DNA from: Acanthopleura granulata
Taxonomy: Eukaryota; Mollusca; Polyplacophora; Chitonida; Chitonidae
Assembly: GCA_016165875.1 (NCBI GenBank)
Contig: JABBOT010000010.1
Coordinates: 10,216,277 to 10,280,276 of the forward strand
Length of the DNA stretch: 64,000 nt
Direction: 5' to 3'
Under the pieces are notes generated by a model that saw nothing but the letters and a program-made list of their open reading frames with translations, was not told the DNA's origin and searched no databases. The translations under genes and the position numbers were made by a program. Below are positions 36,388 through 48,610 of this stretch, piece after piece (positions within the stretch are counted from its first letter, which is position 1; every line of letters begins with the position of its first letter).

Positions 36388-36640
36388 GCCTCCGTGGTCT
36401 AGTGATTAGCGCGTCCGCCTCGAGGTAGGGAGATCCAGGTTTAAGCCCGGGTCGGGTCATACCAAAGACTTTAAAAATGGTACTTGTTGCTGCCTCGCTT
36501 GAGAAGCTGGAGCAAGGAAACATGACTTGTCGGCCTGGTGTCAGTATAATGTGTCTGGTGTCTTCTGCATGATGTTCCGGTGGCGGCAGTCCTTTGGCAG
36601 CATGAACTCGCCCAAGAAGACACTATTTGTACACACCAGA
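36388..36640 (+). mobile_element. tRNA-derived SINE, family A, with intact A and B boxes
   Basis: The tRNA-like head shows an A box in CCGTGGTCTAGTGATTAGCG and a B box in GGTTTAAGCCCGGG. The body starts GTCATACCAAAGACTTTAAA, AATGGTACTTGTTGCTGCCT and continues CGGCCTGGTGTCAGTATAAT, GTCTTCTGCATGATGTTCCG, to about CAGAAGGATTCC. The head resembles a tRNA, but there is no closed acceptor stem, so it is not a working tRNA gene. The B box deviates from the usual GGTTCRANNCC by a T. It has inserted into a minisatellite. Confidence 0.88.
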
Positions 36641-37045
36641 AGGATTCCTTGTGAACATGTCTGCCGCCTAACCGCCTGTATAAAAAACGAGACCGTGTGT
36701 ATATGTGAACATGTGTGTCGTCTGACCGTCTGAATATGCGAACATGTCTGCGACTTGACAATCTGTATATGCGAACATGTCTGCGACTTGACAATCTGTA
36801 TATGCGAACATGTCTGCGACTTGACAATCTGTATATGTGAACATGTCTGCCGCTTGACCGTCTGTATATGTGAACATGTCTGCCGGCTGACCCTCTGTAT
36901 ATGTGAACATGTCTGCCGGCTGACCCTCTGTATATGTGAACATGTCTGCCGGCTGACCCTTTGTATATGTGAACATGTCTGCCGGCTGACCCTTTGTATA
37001 TGTGAACATGTCAGCCGGCTGACAATCTGTATCTGTCGGCTGATC
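36641..37045 (+). repeat. 33-bp minisatellite, about 12 copies, open on both strands
   Basis: The unit is TGTATATGTGAACATGTCTG plus CCGGCTGACCCTC with variants. Because 33 is a multiple of three, frames stay open on both strands: plus 36755-37057 gives an 11-residue CICEHVCRLTL repeat, and minus 36668-37009 gives MFTYT-GQPAD. The plus-strand peptide has an attractive C-x-x-x-C-type pattern. However, the symmetrical openness, lack of a signal peptide and lack of splice sites argue against a gene. Copies cluster into two variants (GCGACTTGACAAT on the left, GCCGGCTGACCCT on the right), showing block-wise expansion. Confidence 0.93.
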
Positions 37046-38400
37046 GTCTGTATTTAGAAACGTCTGAATAGGCCTAGTGGCCGTCTATAGGTATAAAAAA
37101 CACTAATTCGATTTTCAGGCGCACAGAAAATGGTGGGGACGGTTGGCTGTATCTCTGAGGTGTGCTGAAGAACCGCCAGGTAATTTTGCAGGTATAAACT
37201 ATCACAAATAATGGTTGAAAAAAAGTCCATTACTCGTGGCTACAATTAAACAGAGAAAAATATCCTCCAATGAGAAAGTGCCCTCCACACCCTGCTTTTA
37301 TGGCGATAGGACACTAGTACCTGGATTCCAGCTGATTTATTTTGAGAAAATGGTAGTCAGCCCTTGATGATATTTGGATGTGTTGTAGGCCAGGCTTCTA
37401 GTTATTTGACAATATGTGTCAACTGGGCCAACGAAAATTAGGGAATACAGTTTTTTGTGAAATTACTACATAAATAGTAAGGCTATTTTTTAGTGTTTTT
37501 ATACCTTTACGCAGACGTGTTACTGACTGCCGACTATATATGTCGGTGCAGTCATTTCAAGATTGTGTTAAAACAGACACAATTTCCAGTTTACTCTCGT
37601 GAAAAGCACATAGGCCTATGCCGGACGTCCTTAATTGCAATCTTAGTTGACTTCATCAATTATAATACAGTCACAGGTTATAAATGTATTTTCGCCCGGC
37701 GACAAAAGAAAACGTTTATTTAATTTCTGCTTTCTTATCATAATTTTTTTTCGTTCTTTTGAAATGTGATTGGTTTTTTCAACTATGATTTAACAAGTCC
37801 GGTTTCTTTCTGTTACGGTAGACATATAGTGATGAAGACTGTCATACAAGGCTTGCGCGAATAGAACTAGAACGTCTTACGTACGACACATCTGTTATCG
37901 ATGTCCTGTAGACTTTTTTTACTTTCTGCTTGAACGTATGATTCAATTTCGAGCCTTTTACAGTCGATACACCGTTTGATTCTCAACAAAAGCCACATGT
38001 CGGTAACTGACAATAGAAAAATTCCACGTATAAATGTCTTTGGAAGGTAAAATTTAATGTGAATAGCTAACAACACAGCGCGAGCTCCCTTTGTGTACGT
38101 GTTATGTGGCAGATGCGCGCAGCTGGGATTTTCCGCTCTGTGGCAAGGTTCGCATTTTTATAGTGGTTGTGCATTGCCGATGCATTCGTGAATACGAGAA
38201 TATCTCGTTTTTCGTTTCATGCATTAATTTATGTGGGGTAAATTAACTGCATTTATTGCAGCTGTCATATTTCTGAAGAAATGTCTAAATAAGGGAATCC
38301 TCTCGCGAGGTCGCGCCGTTCCGAGATGTGGAAAAGCAGTTCTATTTTTAGACTGAAAAATTTCGTCAATGGTGCTTGACAGAGCGGGAAGGTGTGATTA
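37046..38400. other. Upstream flank of ITPK1, no gene seen
   Basis: Mixed sequence. CpG content rises towards 38.3 kb (CTCGCGAGGTCGCGCCGTTC at 38302-38321), consistent with approach to the ITPK1 promoter. No exon was recognised. Confidence 0.45.
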
Positions 38401-38538
38401 CAGTGGTTCCGTCTCCGTAGGTGTGTTAGGCGGCGATTGGGCCCGCATATAAGAGCAGGGGACTATGTTAGCTTACATCAAATCCGGACCAGTCCCCTTA
38501 CCCCTCAACTTGTGACAGTACACTACACCGGGGACACC
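38300..38538 (+). promoter_or_regulatory. ITPK1: ITPK1 promoter and 5' UTR
   Basis: A CpG-rich patch at 38302-38325, an inverted CCAAT box (ATTGG, 38436-38440) and a TATA-like ATATAAG (38447-38453) lie 85-240 bases before the ITPK1 start codon. With a TATA spacing of 25-30 bases, transcription would start near 38475-38485. The leader has no in-frame stop in its last 100 bases, so the frame alone does not fix the start. The ATG at 38539 is chosen because it directly precedes the conserved sequence and has A at -3 (CACC then ATG). Confidence 0.5.
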
Positions 38539-38612
38539 ATGCGCCTGGCATATTGGGTCAGCGAAAAGAAGGGCAAAAAACTCAATTTCGAAGACTTTGC
38601 CATTTTATGCAG
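38539..38612 (+). CDS. ITPK1: Inositol-tetrakisphosphate 1-kinase, coding exon 1
   Basis: The exon encodes 24 codons and two bases, with YWVSEKKGKKLNFEDFA and ILC-R. Human ITPK1, as I recall it, has YWLSEKKIKKLNFQAFAELCR near its N-terminus, so the match is close and without gaps. The first few residues are shorter than in human. The donor is ATGCAG then GTATCG. ITPK1 is an ATP-grasp kinase of the cytosol. It phosphorylates inositol tris- and tetrakisphosphates on the way to InsP5 and InsP6, and in some settings it starts InsP6 synthesis from inositol monophosphate. This N-terminal piece is the first strand and helix of the fold, outside the catalytic core. The next exon is at 54787. Confidence 0.92.
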
Positions 38613-39639
38613 GTATCGTAAATGATTTTGTTCATCTATTTTACCTTCCTGTGATAAACATCCCTCGACATTCAGCGCAGTATTTACATGCCAACGTCTT
38701 GATTTTATTTTCTTTAAATAACATTCGGTTTTGTTGCAGTGGTAAGGCTGGCACTAGCCTTACGTACATCTGTACATCGATTTGCCGTCAGTACCATGGC
38801 ATAACGTTTGCACCGTCTCAACTGGGTTAATTTATGCACTAGTCTGTTCCTATCTTCTCCATATCGCGTGCTTTGTGGAGGCATACAACTAGTGTACGGC
38901 GTAGTATTTACTTTGGCATTGACTCATACGCATATTAAAAATTCAGCATAGTATCTGAGGTCGCTGCACCTCAACGAAATGCAGTGTGTGTTATCAGTTG
39001 TCAGATTCACATATGAGCAGATCAGTGCATGTTCTGGTACTGTAATGTAGAGTAGTCTATCAAGGCTGAGTAACATGCACTCTGCAATATAATTGTAGAC
39101 AGTACTTAACACACATATATTTGGCCTGTTGAAGGCTTAAAAAGTTGATGGCTAATACATATGACAGGCCTTGTTAATTGCAATTATGTTAGTTGTCTTG
39201 TGTACAGACAATTGTAAGTTGTATGCAGATGTTACTGCTGTTCTCCTCAATAATGCATGTTTGTGGTTGTCTGGAGGTTGTGTAGAATACAGTTTCTCAC
39301 TGTGTACAATGTGTTTAAATGTAAACTTTTGTTACTGTACCTTTCTTTTTTCTGTGTGTCTTAATTTATATATTTTGTACATATTTAGTGTGCAGTGCAC
39401 CTTTACAATGCTACTCATACCCAACTATAATGGTGTACATGTTCTCTATTTACACAGGTAACTATGTGTGATTTGAGACTGAAGCAGGAAATAGTAAAAG
39501 TATATATTGTAGTATATGGGAAACACAAAGTATGGTGGCGGAGACTGTTTTACAGATTTGTAACAGGCTTACTACAATGTTGCTTCATGACACATCTTAA
39601 CTCCTACTTCCGACAGCATCATAGTGTTACGTTAAAGTT

Positions 39640-39715
39640 CATTTATTTATTTGACTGGTGTTATATGCTGCACGCAAGAATATTGCACTCATTCAACGAA
39701 CATAATATATAGTGA
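39640..39715 (-). mobile_element. tRNA-derived SINE, family B, 3'-end fragment
   Basis: TTTATTTATTTGACTGGTG, TTATATGCTGCACGCAAGAA, TATTGCACTCATTCAACGA: only the tail-proximal 75 bases are present, diverged from the other copies. Confidence 0.75.
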
Positions 39716-42700
39716 CTGAACAACTTAACAATTGACCATCCCGGTAATAACAGAAATAATACATATATGGCTGTACCCCCGGCCATAATATCACCATAAT
39801 GGGTTTAAGGCCAAAATTCAGTCTACTAAACAAAAACAGGACTGTTGCCACATGTGGATTAATGCTAAAGCTACAGGCAATTGAAGAGATCCCGCTAGCA
39901 AATCGTGCCTCGAGCCCTATGCTTAACTAACGAAATCCTGACCACAATACGCAAATATAACAGTTTGTTCCGACCTCCCAGAAAACGCACGCCAGTATTT
40001 GTTGATGATTTAGAAGGTCGCTGACCTGACATGCTTGCCTTGCCTCCGAGTGTGATACTCTGTAAAAAGTGAAACACCTTCTACCCAACAAAAAACACAA
40101 AACAATAGGAGCACTTCATTAATTTATCCGACATGTACTATGCTTCATGCTTACTCTTGCAGCAAGTAAGGAAGGTTAAACTGAAGCAGACTTGCCAGTG
40201 AAATGTGTAACTGTTAAGTGGTTAAGTGCAGTCTTAACAACCTGACTTTTGCTTTTTAAGATTTTAACTTTAGCGATGCATGCACATGTGAAATTGCTGT
40301 TGGACGCTTAGCCACTATAAAGATATAGTAATATAAATATACATGCTGCTTGTTTGACTGTTCAGTAGACATATTTATGTTTTCCTAATCTTTGGTGAAG
40401 AAAACCTGTGTAGCTTCTAATGCTTTGTAGTAACATGTTATGGGGTTAATTTTCCCTGTGAGTTTTGTGACCTAATATACAAATTAGGATGTGAAGTTTA
40501 TCTATACATACATGTAAATAGCCCACAGTAGGACAAGGTGCTATGCAAGGGCTGTGGTAGTATGTTTCCATTGTATGTGCATTCAGGGAAATGCATAGTT
40601 CACGTCCTATTTGTCTTTGTACACATGTAGGCTGCTTTGCGACACCTTGTTTTTGCAGACTAGTACTATCTCCATATCATTGTAAATTATTTCCTTTGAT
40701 ATATGTGGTAATGAGAGGTTGTGGACTAGTATAACTGAAAGTGGCCATCCAGGTTTTAGGATATAGAAATTAGAATCTATATTTTGAATTACATACATGT
40801 ATAGAATTAACCTACATGTAACCTCACTGGGGTTTTTATACTGATGACAATTTAAGTTGTTCATTTAGGTAGTTCTTTATCATTTCTTTTTACAGCTTTT
40901 GGCAGCATTGAAGAATAGGAAAGTTAATGCCTAGATAGATGTGTATCAGTGAAGTGTTCAGAGGTAATGAAAAGTGTTATGCCCTTAACGAGAGGTGTGA
41001 ATTTACGCAGCTATTTATGTAAACTACATGTACATTAAATACAACATTAAATGTTGAGAGGCATGTATGTGGAAGCTATGTCATAATTAAAAAATTAAGT
41101 GTAGTAGGATGAAGTACATAGTAAAGTAAAAATTGTGGGAAACAATATGATTTTATTGTAAAGGCTACAAACTGTAATTCTTTAGTTTCTCATGATTTTA
41201 TGCCATACTGTAGGTAAATTTTGATTTAAAATAATTAAATTACATTGATATATCATATAGTATAAATTTCTTCAAATTCACATAATTCTGATTTCAGATG
41301 AAATAGTTTATATAATTGATAATGGTGGTGCTCAGCATTATCTGTTTCCCCATTAGTAGATCCAGAGAAATGAAGAAATAAAAGAGAGTGGCCTTACTGT
41401 GGCCTCTGCAGTCTGATAATTTTACTCATTCTCATGACTCCATATTAACTCTCATATTAACTTTATTCATGATGTGTATTACAAAGTCTGACAGCGAATG
41501 TTATTAAAAATAGGACCATTGAAATGTTATTTTCAATCCTTTTTTTCATAAATTAAATTAATTACTAATCTGAATGAATTGGTTGGGTACAAATGTAAAC
41601 ATACAGTATAAGTATAAGCAGCGAGTATAATGTCATCCAGTCTTTATCAGTGATAGGAAATACTTAATACATACAAATAGGGATTTCCTATGACAGCTCT
41701 ACCAAGATAATGGGTTATTTATGCCGTACTATGTACGTGATACCTGCGTGTGCTCACTTTTTATCATGTTACCAGTATTACTTGTCCCTTACCCTACAAG
41801 GTCAGTTTGCTGGGACTCATTGTTGAGGTAAATTAATAACATGTAAAGATGATTTTATGTGTTTTTTGTCAACCTTCTTTCAACTCATTATTGACTCTAG
41901 TCAATTTAGTTATTGCACGTGCTTTCTTTTCTTGACTGTTTTGAGCCCAAGTGACATGACAGTTGTCTACAGTGAGACAGCCCTGTGAATACTGGCCACA
42001 TTTAACATGTAAGGCCAGTGAAAATGATCCAAGTTCTCTGGATGAACATAAACTGATCTATCAAAGATTTTCTCACAGGACTGTCAGAAGCTGAAGACCA
42101 CCCAGGACACTTCATTGCAAAAATTTATCGCTTGCTTTGGAAACATTTTATGTTTTAGTGCAGGGGTGGGTGGTGATGGGGGTCCCTGTACCAATCTAAA
42201 ACCGCTTGTAAAACTGCTAATAAGCAAGAGAAAAGATGTATACATGTATGCTCAATGCATAGACAGAAAAGTAACTAGAGAAATAACTCATATAATTCTA
42301 AATGTTTTTTGTAGAAGGAAGGTGACAAACTTTGTAGATAATAAAAATAAAAACATATTTGGGAAAGGATTTGTCCCATAGTTTAATGAAATGAATTTCT
42401 TAAAATCTAATCATGTTAAAAGTTTATTACTTTTGCAAAACTTACCTGTAAGAAAGTTTCTAATTGTGACTTATGTTTGTTACAGTTTACAAGCTATGTG
42501 TCTTTGTAGCTAGACTAATCACAGTGTGGGCAATTTCATGTACACTCAAATACTCAAAATGTTCGGTTTTTGCAGTGTAACTATGGCATCTTGTGGACTC
42601 TATAAATGCATGTTACTTAGCTAAGGGTTAAATATGATATGGATTGAAATGAATGACAATGAATTGAAATGTAAGGTAGTTTGAGAATTCATAGAGAAGT

Positions 42701-43372
42701 ACAGTGTAGTCTTAGTGAACATGCCTGGAGTAGAGCTAGTTGTGAGTTTTGATCGTGCTCCAAATGCGTGACCTATTTGCAGGGCTGCACAACTCCCCAG
42801 ATAAAACACTATATTGTGGCCACATCCCCTGGCTGTGTACACCACATACATAATAAATAAAGGAGGCCGAATTTGATCTACAGAAAGCTGTGATGATTTG
42901 TGAATTCGAAGTGAAATAAACCTAGCCATTTGCCCTCCAATAGGACTTCAGCCTTTGGCTAAAACTGGCTGTGGACAAGTATTAAGCTTTTGAAGTCCTC
43001 TTTGGCCCAGTTACACCTACACCAACACATACACACTCCCCACCTACACTGTGTCCATGTAGCACACACCAACACGGACTTTGTACCAAGGCAGGTGCTT
43101 TAATATCTATATCCTTATGAGTCTAAATATTGAGGATATTGAGTTGATGAAGAGGTCAGACGTTTGATTAGATGGTCATATCCTGTGTGAACTAAAAGTA
43201 CCTGTATATCTGACATCATATCGTTGAGTAACAGTACATGTAAAATTATCTTTGTTTGATTGCTTACATGTCAAAATTCTGAAATTATTCACCCACCTGA
43301 CAAACATACATACAAACAGTTGAAATGTGTAGAAATTAAGTCTGTTTTCATTACACATGGCCTCACCTTTGT

Positions 43373-43391
43373 TAACAACAACAACAACAAT
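43373..43391 (+). repeat. (AAC)n microsatellite
   Basis: Six AAC units in a row followed by AATATTG. Its complement (GTTGTTGTT) gives the poly-valine run in the minus-strand frame 43176-43523, which is not a gene. Confidence 0.85.
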
Positions 43392-46078
43392 ATTGTGCTG
43401 TGATGATGACGCCGATGTGACAACAGAAATCTGTGAAGGAGGGCTAGCACTCTTGCAAGGTGACTTACATGAGATAATGCCTGAAAAATCATTTTGTCCT
43501 ATGCTGGACTGAAAACACAGCATATTTTACAATGCTTTTCATGGTTGCCATATTTATATTTACCTCCCTTGAAATATTTAATCTTTCCACCAGTAAATTT
43601 AATTTTTCTGTGATGATACTTGCACTTGTGTAATGATTGTGCTAAAAGTCAGGTTCTTCTTCTCATGCTATCTTACTCCAGTGCAAAGATTGCATGACTA
43701 CATATAAATGAAGTAATTTTGCAAGTTATTATTTTGTAGTATGTTTTCTTGCAAGAGAAATGACATTTTAGGACCCTAAAGAAATGTCTAGATATAAATT
43801 GACTGTCCAAAGGGGAATTATCTGATTTCGCAAACACCCCATGTCATTAGTGAAAGTGCACATGCCCAAAACTACTGCTTCATGTATGTCTTGATAAATT
43901 TGTTGGGTGAAGCTGTCGAGGATTAATTTACAGGTCTGAAAATGACCAGCTGAGAAAGCAGTTTTGGTATGAAATGACCCGTTACATCCTCAATATACAT
44001 GAAATGCATTTGTTAAAACTTAGGTTTACCTTCTCCAGAAATCCCCCCCCCCCCAAAAAATATAGGGTAGATAGTGGTTTACTTATGATCATGCTGGTAA
44101 AACATGCTGTGGACTTAGTAAAGGGCACGTTATATGAAAAAGATATTTCACCTTAAGTTAACGTACATAAATAATTTTTGCTCGTAATTTTGAGCTGGTG
44201 AATGTACTTCTAAAAAATTGGGTGCACAGTGTGCATATAGTTTTTCAGTCCTTGCATACTCAATGTAAAGTGTACATGCTAACTATCAGAGGGGAATTTG
44301 GCCTGCCATACATGACATTTTATGCCTTTGCATACTATGCACACTGTTATATAATACCAACATGCTGATGTCCCTGGAGTTGATGTATGTTAATGTCATA
44401 CTTTTCCATTTTCTGGTTCAGGTAGTGCCCTCTTTGAAGAGCCCATGGGGCTTAATGGTTGTGTAGTTCTTTAGATGAGCATTTTTCTGGTTGGTAATCT
44501 CATGCTGTCATTGCTGTCAAACTTCAAAGGAGATGAGGAGTCTCATTAAAAAGTTATCATTCCCCACATTCAGCCTCCATATCACACACATTTCTGCCTG
44601 TACATGTGCATCTATAAATATAGTGTTTGATTATACACAGAAGCATCAAACCAGCAATCAGTACATCTTATTTTTGTTGCTGTGTCTTTTTGGCCCTTCA
44701 GTATGTTCCGTGTTAGTTCCCTACTTGCACAAGAAACTTATGCTGCATGTACCATATTGGATTTTACATTTTGCATTAAGTTTCTTTTCTAGGAGCCATC
44801 ACCTTATATACTGTAAATCTTCAACCTTTTCAATCATTAAAGCAAATTTTGAAGGATAATTTATGCATACAGTTATTGTAAAAATAAAGCCAAAAATGAT
44901 TTGCGTGTGTCACCATCGGTATAAGCTTCATAAAACTGCAAGAATTACTTCTCTAGACCCTAGAGTTCTCACGAAAACACTGAAATATTTTCAGTAGATG
45001 CTTAAGAAGGTTGAAGAATTAGGGTATTTAGTGTCCTTGACTGATTCTATTAAATAAATAAGGCTTACAGATCTGGAACTGTGAAAAGGTTTAGTGTTTT
45101 GCTCCTAAATGTCCTTCAGCCCCTTTTCCTTTCTGTAGAATTAAATTATTTCCTTGTGGAGAGTTTTTGGCACTTCTGTGAAATGGTTAACTGAAGACAT
45201 ACGTGCTCCAGCACTTCTGATCTGAATGCAGTAGAGTTATTTGACTGGGCAGTGAATGGGTGATCGAGGTATAATGCCACATGGTGGTGCTCAGGGCTAT
45301 ATAAACCTGACCACAGTAACACCTGTAGGGTGAGTGAGTCACTGAGATGTCCTGTGTGGTCACTTTGGCAGGGGGCCTGACCCTGAGCAAGCTGTGGCCC
45401 AGTTCACCTTGTGTCCAGCAGACTCCCACTGAGTACTTGACATGGACATGGCTTGACCAGGGCACATCCCCAGGACACCCTCTGAAGGGGAGGTCAGCTA
45501 GCCCTCGACCTTGGTGACCTTGACTTACTTCTTCTATTCAACACTGGGGCAGAGAGGATGACATATCCTGCCTTACAGACCTGGTGCCTTGGCGCAGAGA
45601 TGCTCAACCACTGAGGGTTTTGAATGGAACACCTGCTGACCCCAGCTGCGCTTGGCACTCCCTGCACCCATTTTTGACCCTGTCCTCTCCCACCAGAACA
45701 ACCTCTCCCCTCTAATCACATCTCCTCTACCAGATGCCTCCACTCTCTCTTCTGCAAGCCCTACTCTTACCAGCCTTAAAAAAGGCATGGCTTTAGCATC
45801 CAGTTTCTCTCTCTTTTATATCTGGAAAGGTTAAGATTTCCAGCTTGCAGGTGTAGCGATATTGGTACATGTAAATGTAGACCTTGGTCTTTGTGTTCCA
45901 TTCCATCACAGAGATGTCAGATATATGTGTGAGTCAATCATGCCAGTGTGTTCTGGGGGTAATCATGCCAGACTCATCTAACATTGTAAAATTTAAGTAT
46001 AAAGCCTGTAATAGGTATACACCTATAACACTAGTACCTAGGGTGAAATGAACTTTTTGCTGACCAGAACTAGCTTTT

Positions 46079-46482
46079 AGGCCTACTCCTACATGAACTC
46101 CGCTGTTGCTCCAATATTTTCATGTCGCTATACCAGTGGAGTCCTACAACCTTCCATTCAATTTCCTGGGAGTAGTACCAGAGTTCTGCTGCCTCACAAC
46201 TCAGCCACTTATCTTATGTCTCCTGCCAAAGTACAGAAACTTGTAAACATGCGTGCTACAATGGCCTCAACTTCATTATTTAGGAACTGGCCCGCCTAGA
46301 AGCTCATCGCTGCATGTTAAAACGACGACATGATGTTTATGGCGGCACTTCCATTTATAGTGTGTAAACATAAAACGTACTACTCCCAGGGAATTAAATG
46401 GAAGGCTATGTGACTCCACTGGTATAGAGACATCCAAATATTGGAGAGTCAGTGGAGTTCATGTAGAACTACTTGTAGGCCT
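46079..46482. mobile_element. 404-bp fold-back element with ~95-100-bp inverted arms
   Basis: The left arm 46079-46174 and the complement of the right arm 46381-46482 share AGGCCTAC, CTACATGAACTCC, CTCCAATATTT, CTATACCAGTGGAGTC, CCTTCCATT and CCTGGGAGTA, with about 80% identity. The 206-base centre holds no transposase. No clear target-site duplication was seen. A 68-codon frame (46093-46299) lies over the left arm and is an artefact. Confidence 0.82.
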
Positions 46483-48429
46483 ATCACACAAGGGTACAGA
46501 CCTCCGCTTCTGCCTTAAAAGATTAAGACACAATGTATCTATTTATTGATAAAGAATCCTAGTCATAGTTAAAAAAATATCACTTTTTGTTTTCGTAATG
46601 TTTACAGATTTATACAGTTATGAAGCATTCCATCAAAAAATGCCTGTGCCCGTTGAGGTCTATATGGACCCGTCTTCTGAAATAACTCTGGTTGTATATT
46701 TTTGTCTCTTCTCTTAGAGATCAAATAGGGCCAATGTGGCCCAAAAAAGCAATTTGCTATAAATCATTATACTTCAAAATTCCATGTAATTAGTTTATCT
46801 TTTGCCCATAAATGTTGTTTACTGATAGATTTGTAGCAGTTGCTTCAGGCCATAAACTTTTGCTCAAAAGAAATGCATTACCGGCAACAGTTTGGTATCA
46901 GACAAGTGCAGTTTTTGCTGCCTTGACTGTGATGAGTTATACTAGGCCGAGTTTTACCTAGCCGCGATATGTAATACCCGTGAACATGCTTTATAAATAT
47001 ACCATGTCTAGATATGCTTTGCGTGTTAAAGCAAGGCTTTTGTTTGCAGGAGATACTGTGTGGTCAAGGTTTTGTCCATGTAGACTTGTTTATGGATTTT
47101 TTTTTTGCTGGGATTTATATCTGGTGGGGGTTTTGTCTGTAGAGGTTTTGTTCTTGGGGTTTTGTCAGGCGACGATTTTTCCCTGGTATTTTTCAACATG
47201 TAAGAGATTTTTCAACATGTAAGAGAGAAGTTGTCAACAATTTTTAATGATGCAGAGACAACATGAAATCCAATTCAAAATCTGAACTCCAATAAGGCCC
47301 GTCAATAATTTCCAGGTAAAATAAAAAGGTAAATATCTGAGTTTTGCTTTGATTGTACATGCACTTGTGCAGTGGGTTTGGAGTCCCTGTACAATGAACA
47401 CAGGCACTCTAAATCAGGTATATGAACTCCCACAGTTCTAAAACAAAAGGTCACCAAAACTCGTCAGCCTCTTTTGAAACCTATAGCAAGACAGCATTAT
47501 ATTTAGAAGTGAGAGGTCAGCCTTACATTGAACTGTTGTATTATGAGCTTGTGAGGACTGGTGTGATGCCAGTGACCAGCAGAGCATGTACATGTAATTC
47601 TTCTGCTGTATAAACAGCTGTGCTTAGTATATATAACTGCTGTTGCTGGTATTTTGTCCTGTTAATCGTGTCTGTTTTACAGTCACATGACATGTTGATG
47701 AATCATAGTGTTCAGGCTGTAATTATCAATATTACAGATCATGTGTGGTGTATGCGCACCTAACCAAAGCTGCTGCCCCTGTTATGCTAAAAAACAGTCA
47801 TTTATGAGTTCATGTCATGTGGAACAACTATTTTACTATTGGCTATTGGCAGCCTCCCTTAGCTTTTGATGGATGTGCAGCCTTTGCTGGAAAAAGGTCC
47901 AGACATGTGTTCGCTTGAGACTGGGTTTACTATGCAAATGAAGATGACAGCATTTATTTGATTTGAAATATCATTTGTGTTTGATTTTAATTCCGTGTAT
48001 CAGTCTGTGAAGAAACTTCATTTGACAGTACAGAGAGCCATTTTAGTCCTGGAAAGTGTTTGGGCTCCAAATTAATGCTGATAAAGTCCAGTTTTCATAC
48101 AAATTTCTGTGATTCACAGACTCAGAAAAAAGTTCTCGCAAAGCATCATTTTTTTTTATTTTGAAATTTATTAAATATCTCAGTGCATTATCATGATGCT
48201 GTTGAACCTTCAGTTTGTTTCCGAGATATGGCCGGTAGACGTGTATTTCAAAGCTGTGTACTGTTCATGAAAATTACTGAAGACTGTTCATAGTCCTGGT
48301 AAGCCAAAAGGTTTGTTGCGACCCCTGTTACAATGAAGTTGAGAAGACATTAGTTCTAAGCTAAAACTGTGGGAGAGAGGGAGTTGACAGGGTTTGGGGA
48401 GGTGACATTTGTTGTAATGCTGGGTGCTT

Positions 48430-48610
48430 GGCAATGCTTGGTACAGAGCGCGTGGACAGGCGTTGACCAGACGCCGGCGCGCTTGATCCCAGCACGCGAC
48501 GACACTTGGCAAGTCCACCTACATGTACATGTCTCCATGAGACGGTGAGAACAAGTAGAATATCTGCGTCGTTCCTTAGTCCGTCGGATTTCTTGACGTC
48601 ACTTTGCTTG
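48430..48610. promoter_or_regulatory. Intronic CpG-rich patch, possible alternative promoter or enhancer
   Basis: About 15-20 CpG sites in 180 bases (GACGCCGGCGCGC, GCACGCGACGACAC, GTCCGTCGGA) inside an intron otherwise nearly free of CpG. A GACGTCA CRE-like site lies at about 48595-48601. Three overlapping minus-strand frames (48288-48624) exist but match nothing I know and are probably by-products of GC richness. Confidence 0.35.

Noticed and set aside
36388..36460. A genuine tRNA gene
   Set aside because: The A and B boxes are present, but the acceptor arms do not pair and the sequence continues into a SINE body shared with 15058-15335.
36755..37057. Cysteine-rich repeat protein (CEHVC units), possibly a metal-binding or toxin-like peptide
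   Set aside because: It is a translation of a 33-bp minisatellite that is equally open on the other strand. There is no signal peptide, no start context and no non-repeat sequence.
43176..43523. 115-codon minus-strand frame with a poly-valine run
   Set aside because: The run is the AAC microsatellite read in reverse. The rest has no domain, and the frame lies in an ITPK1 intron.
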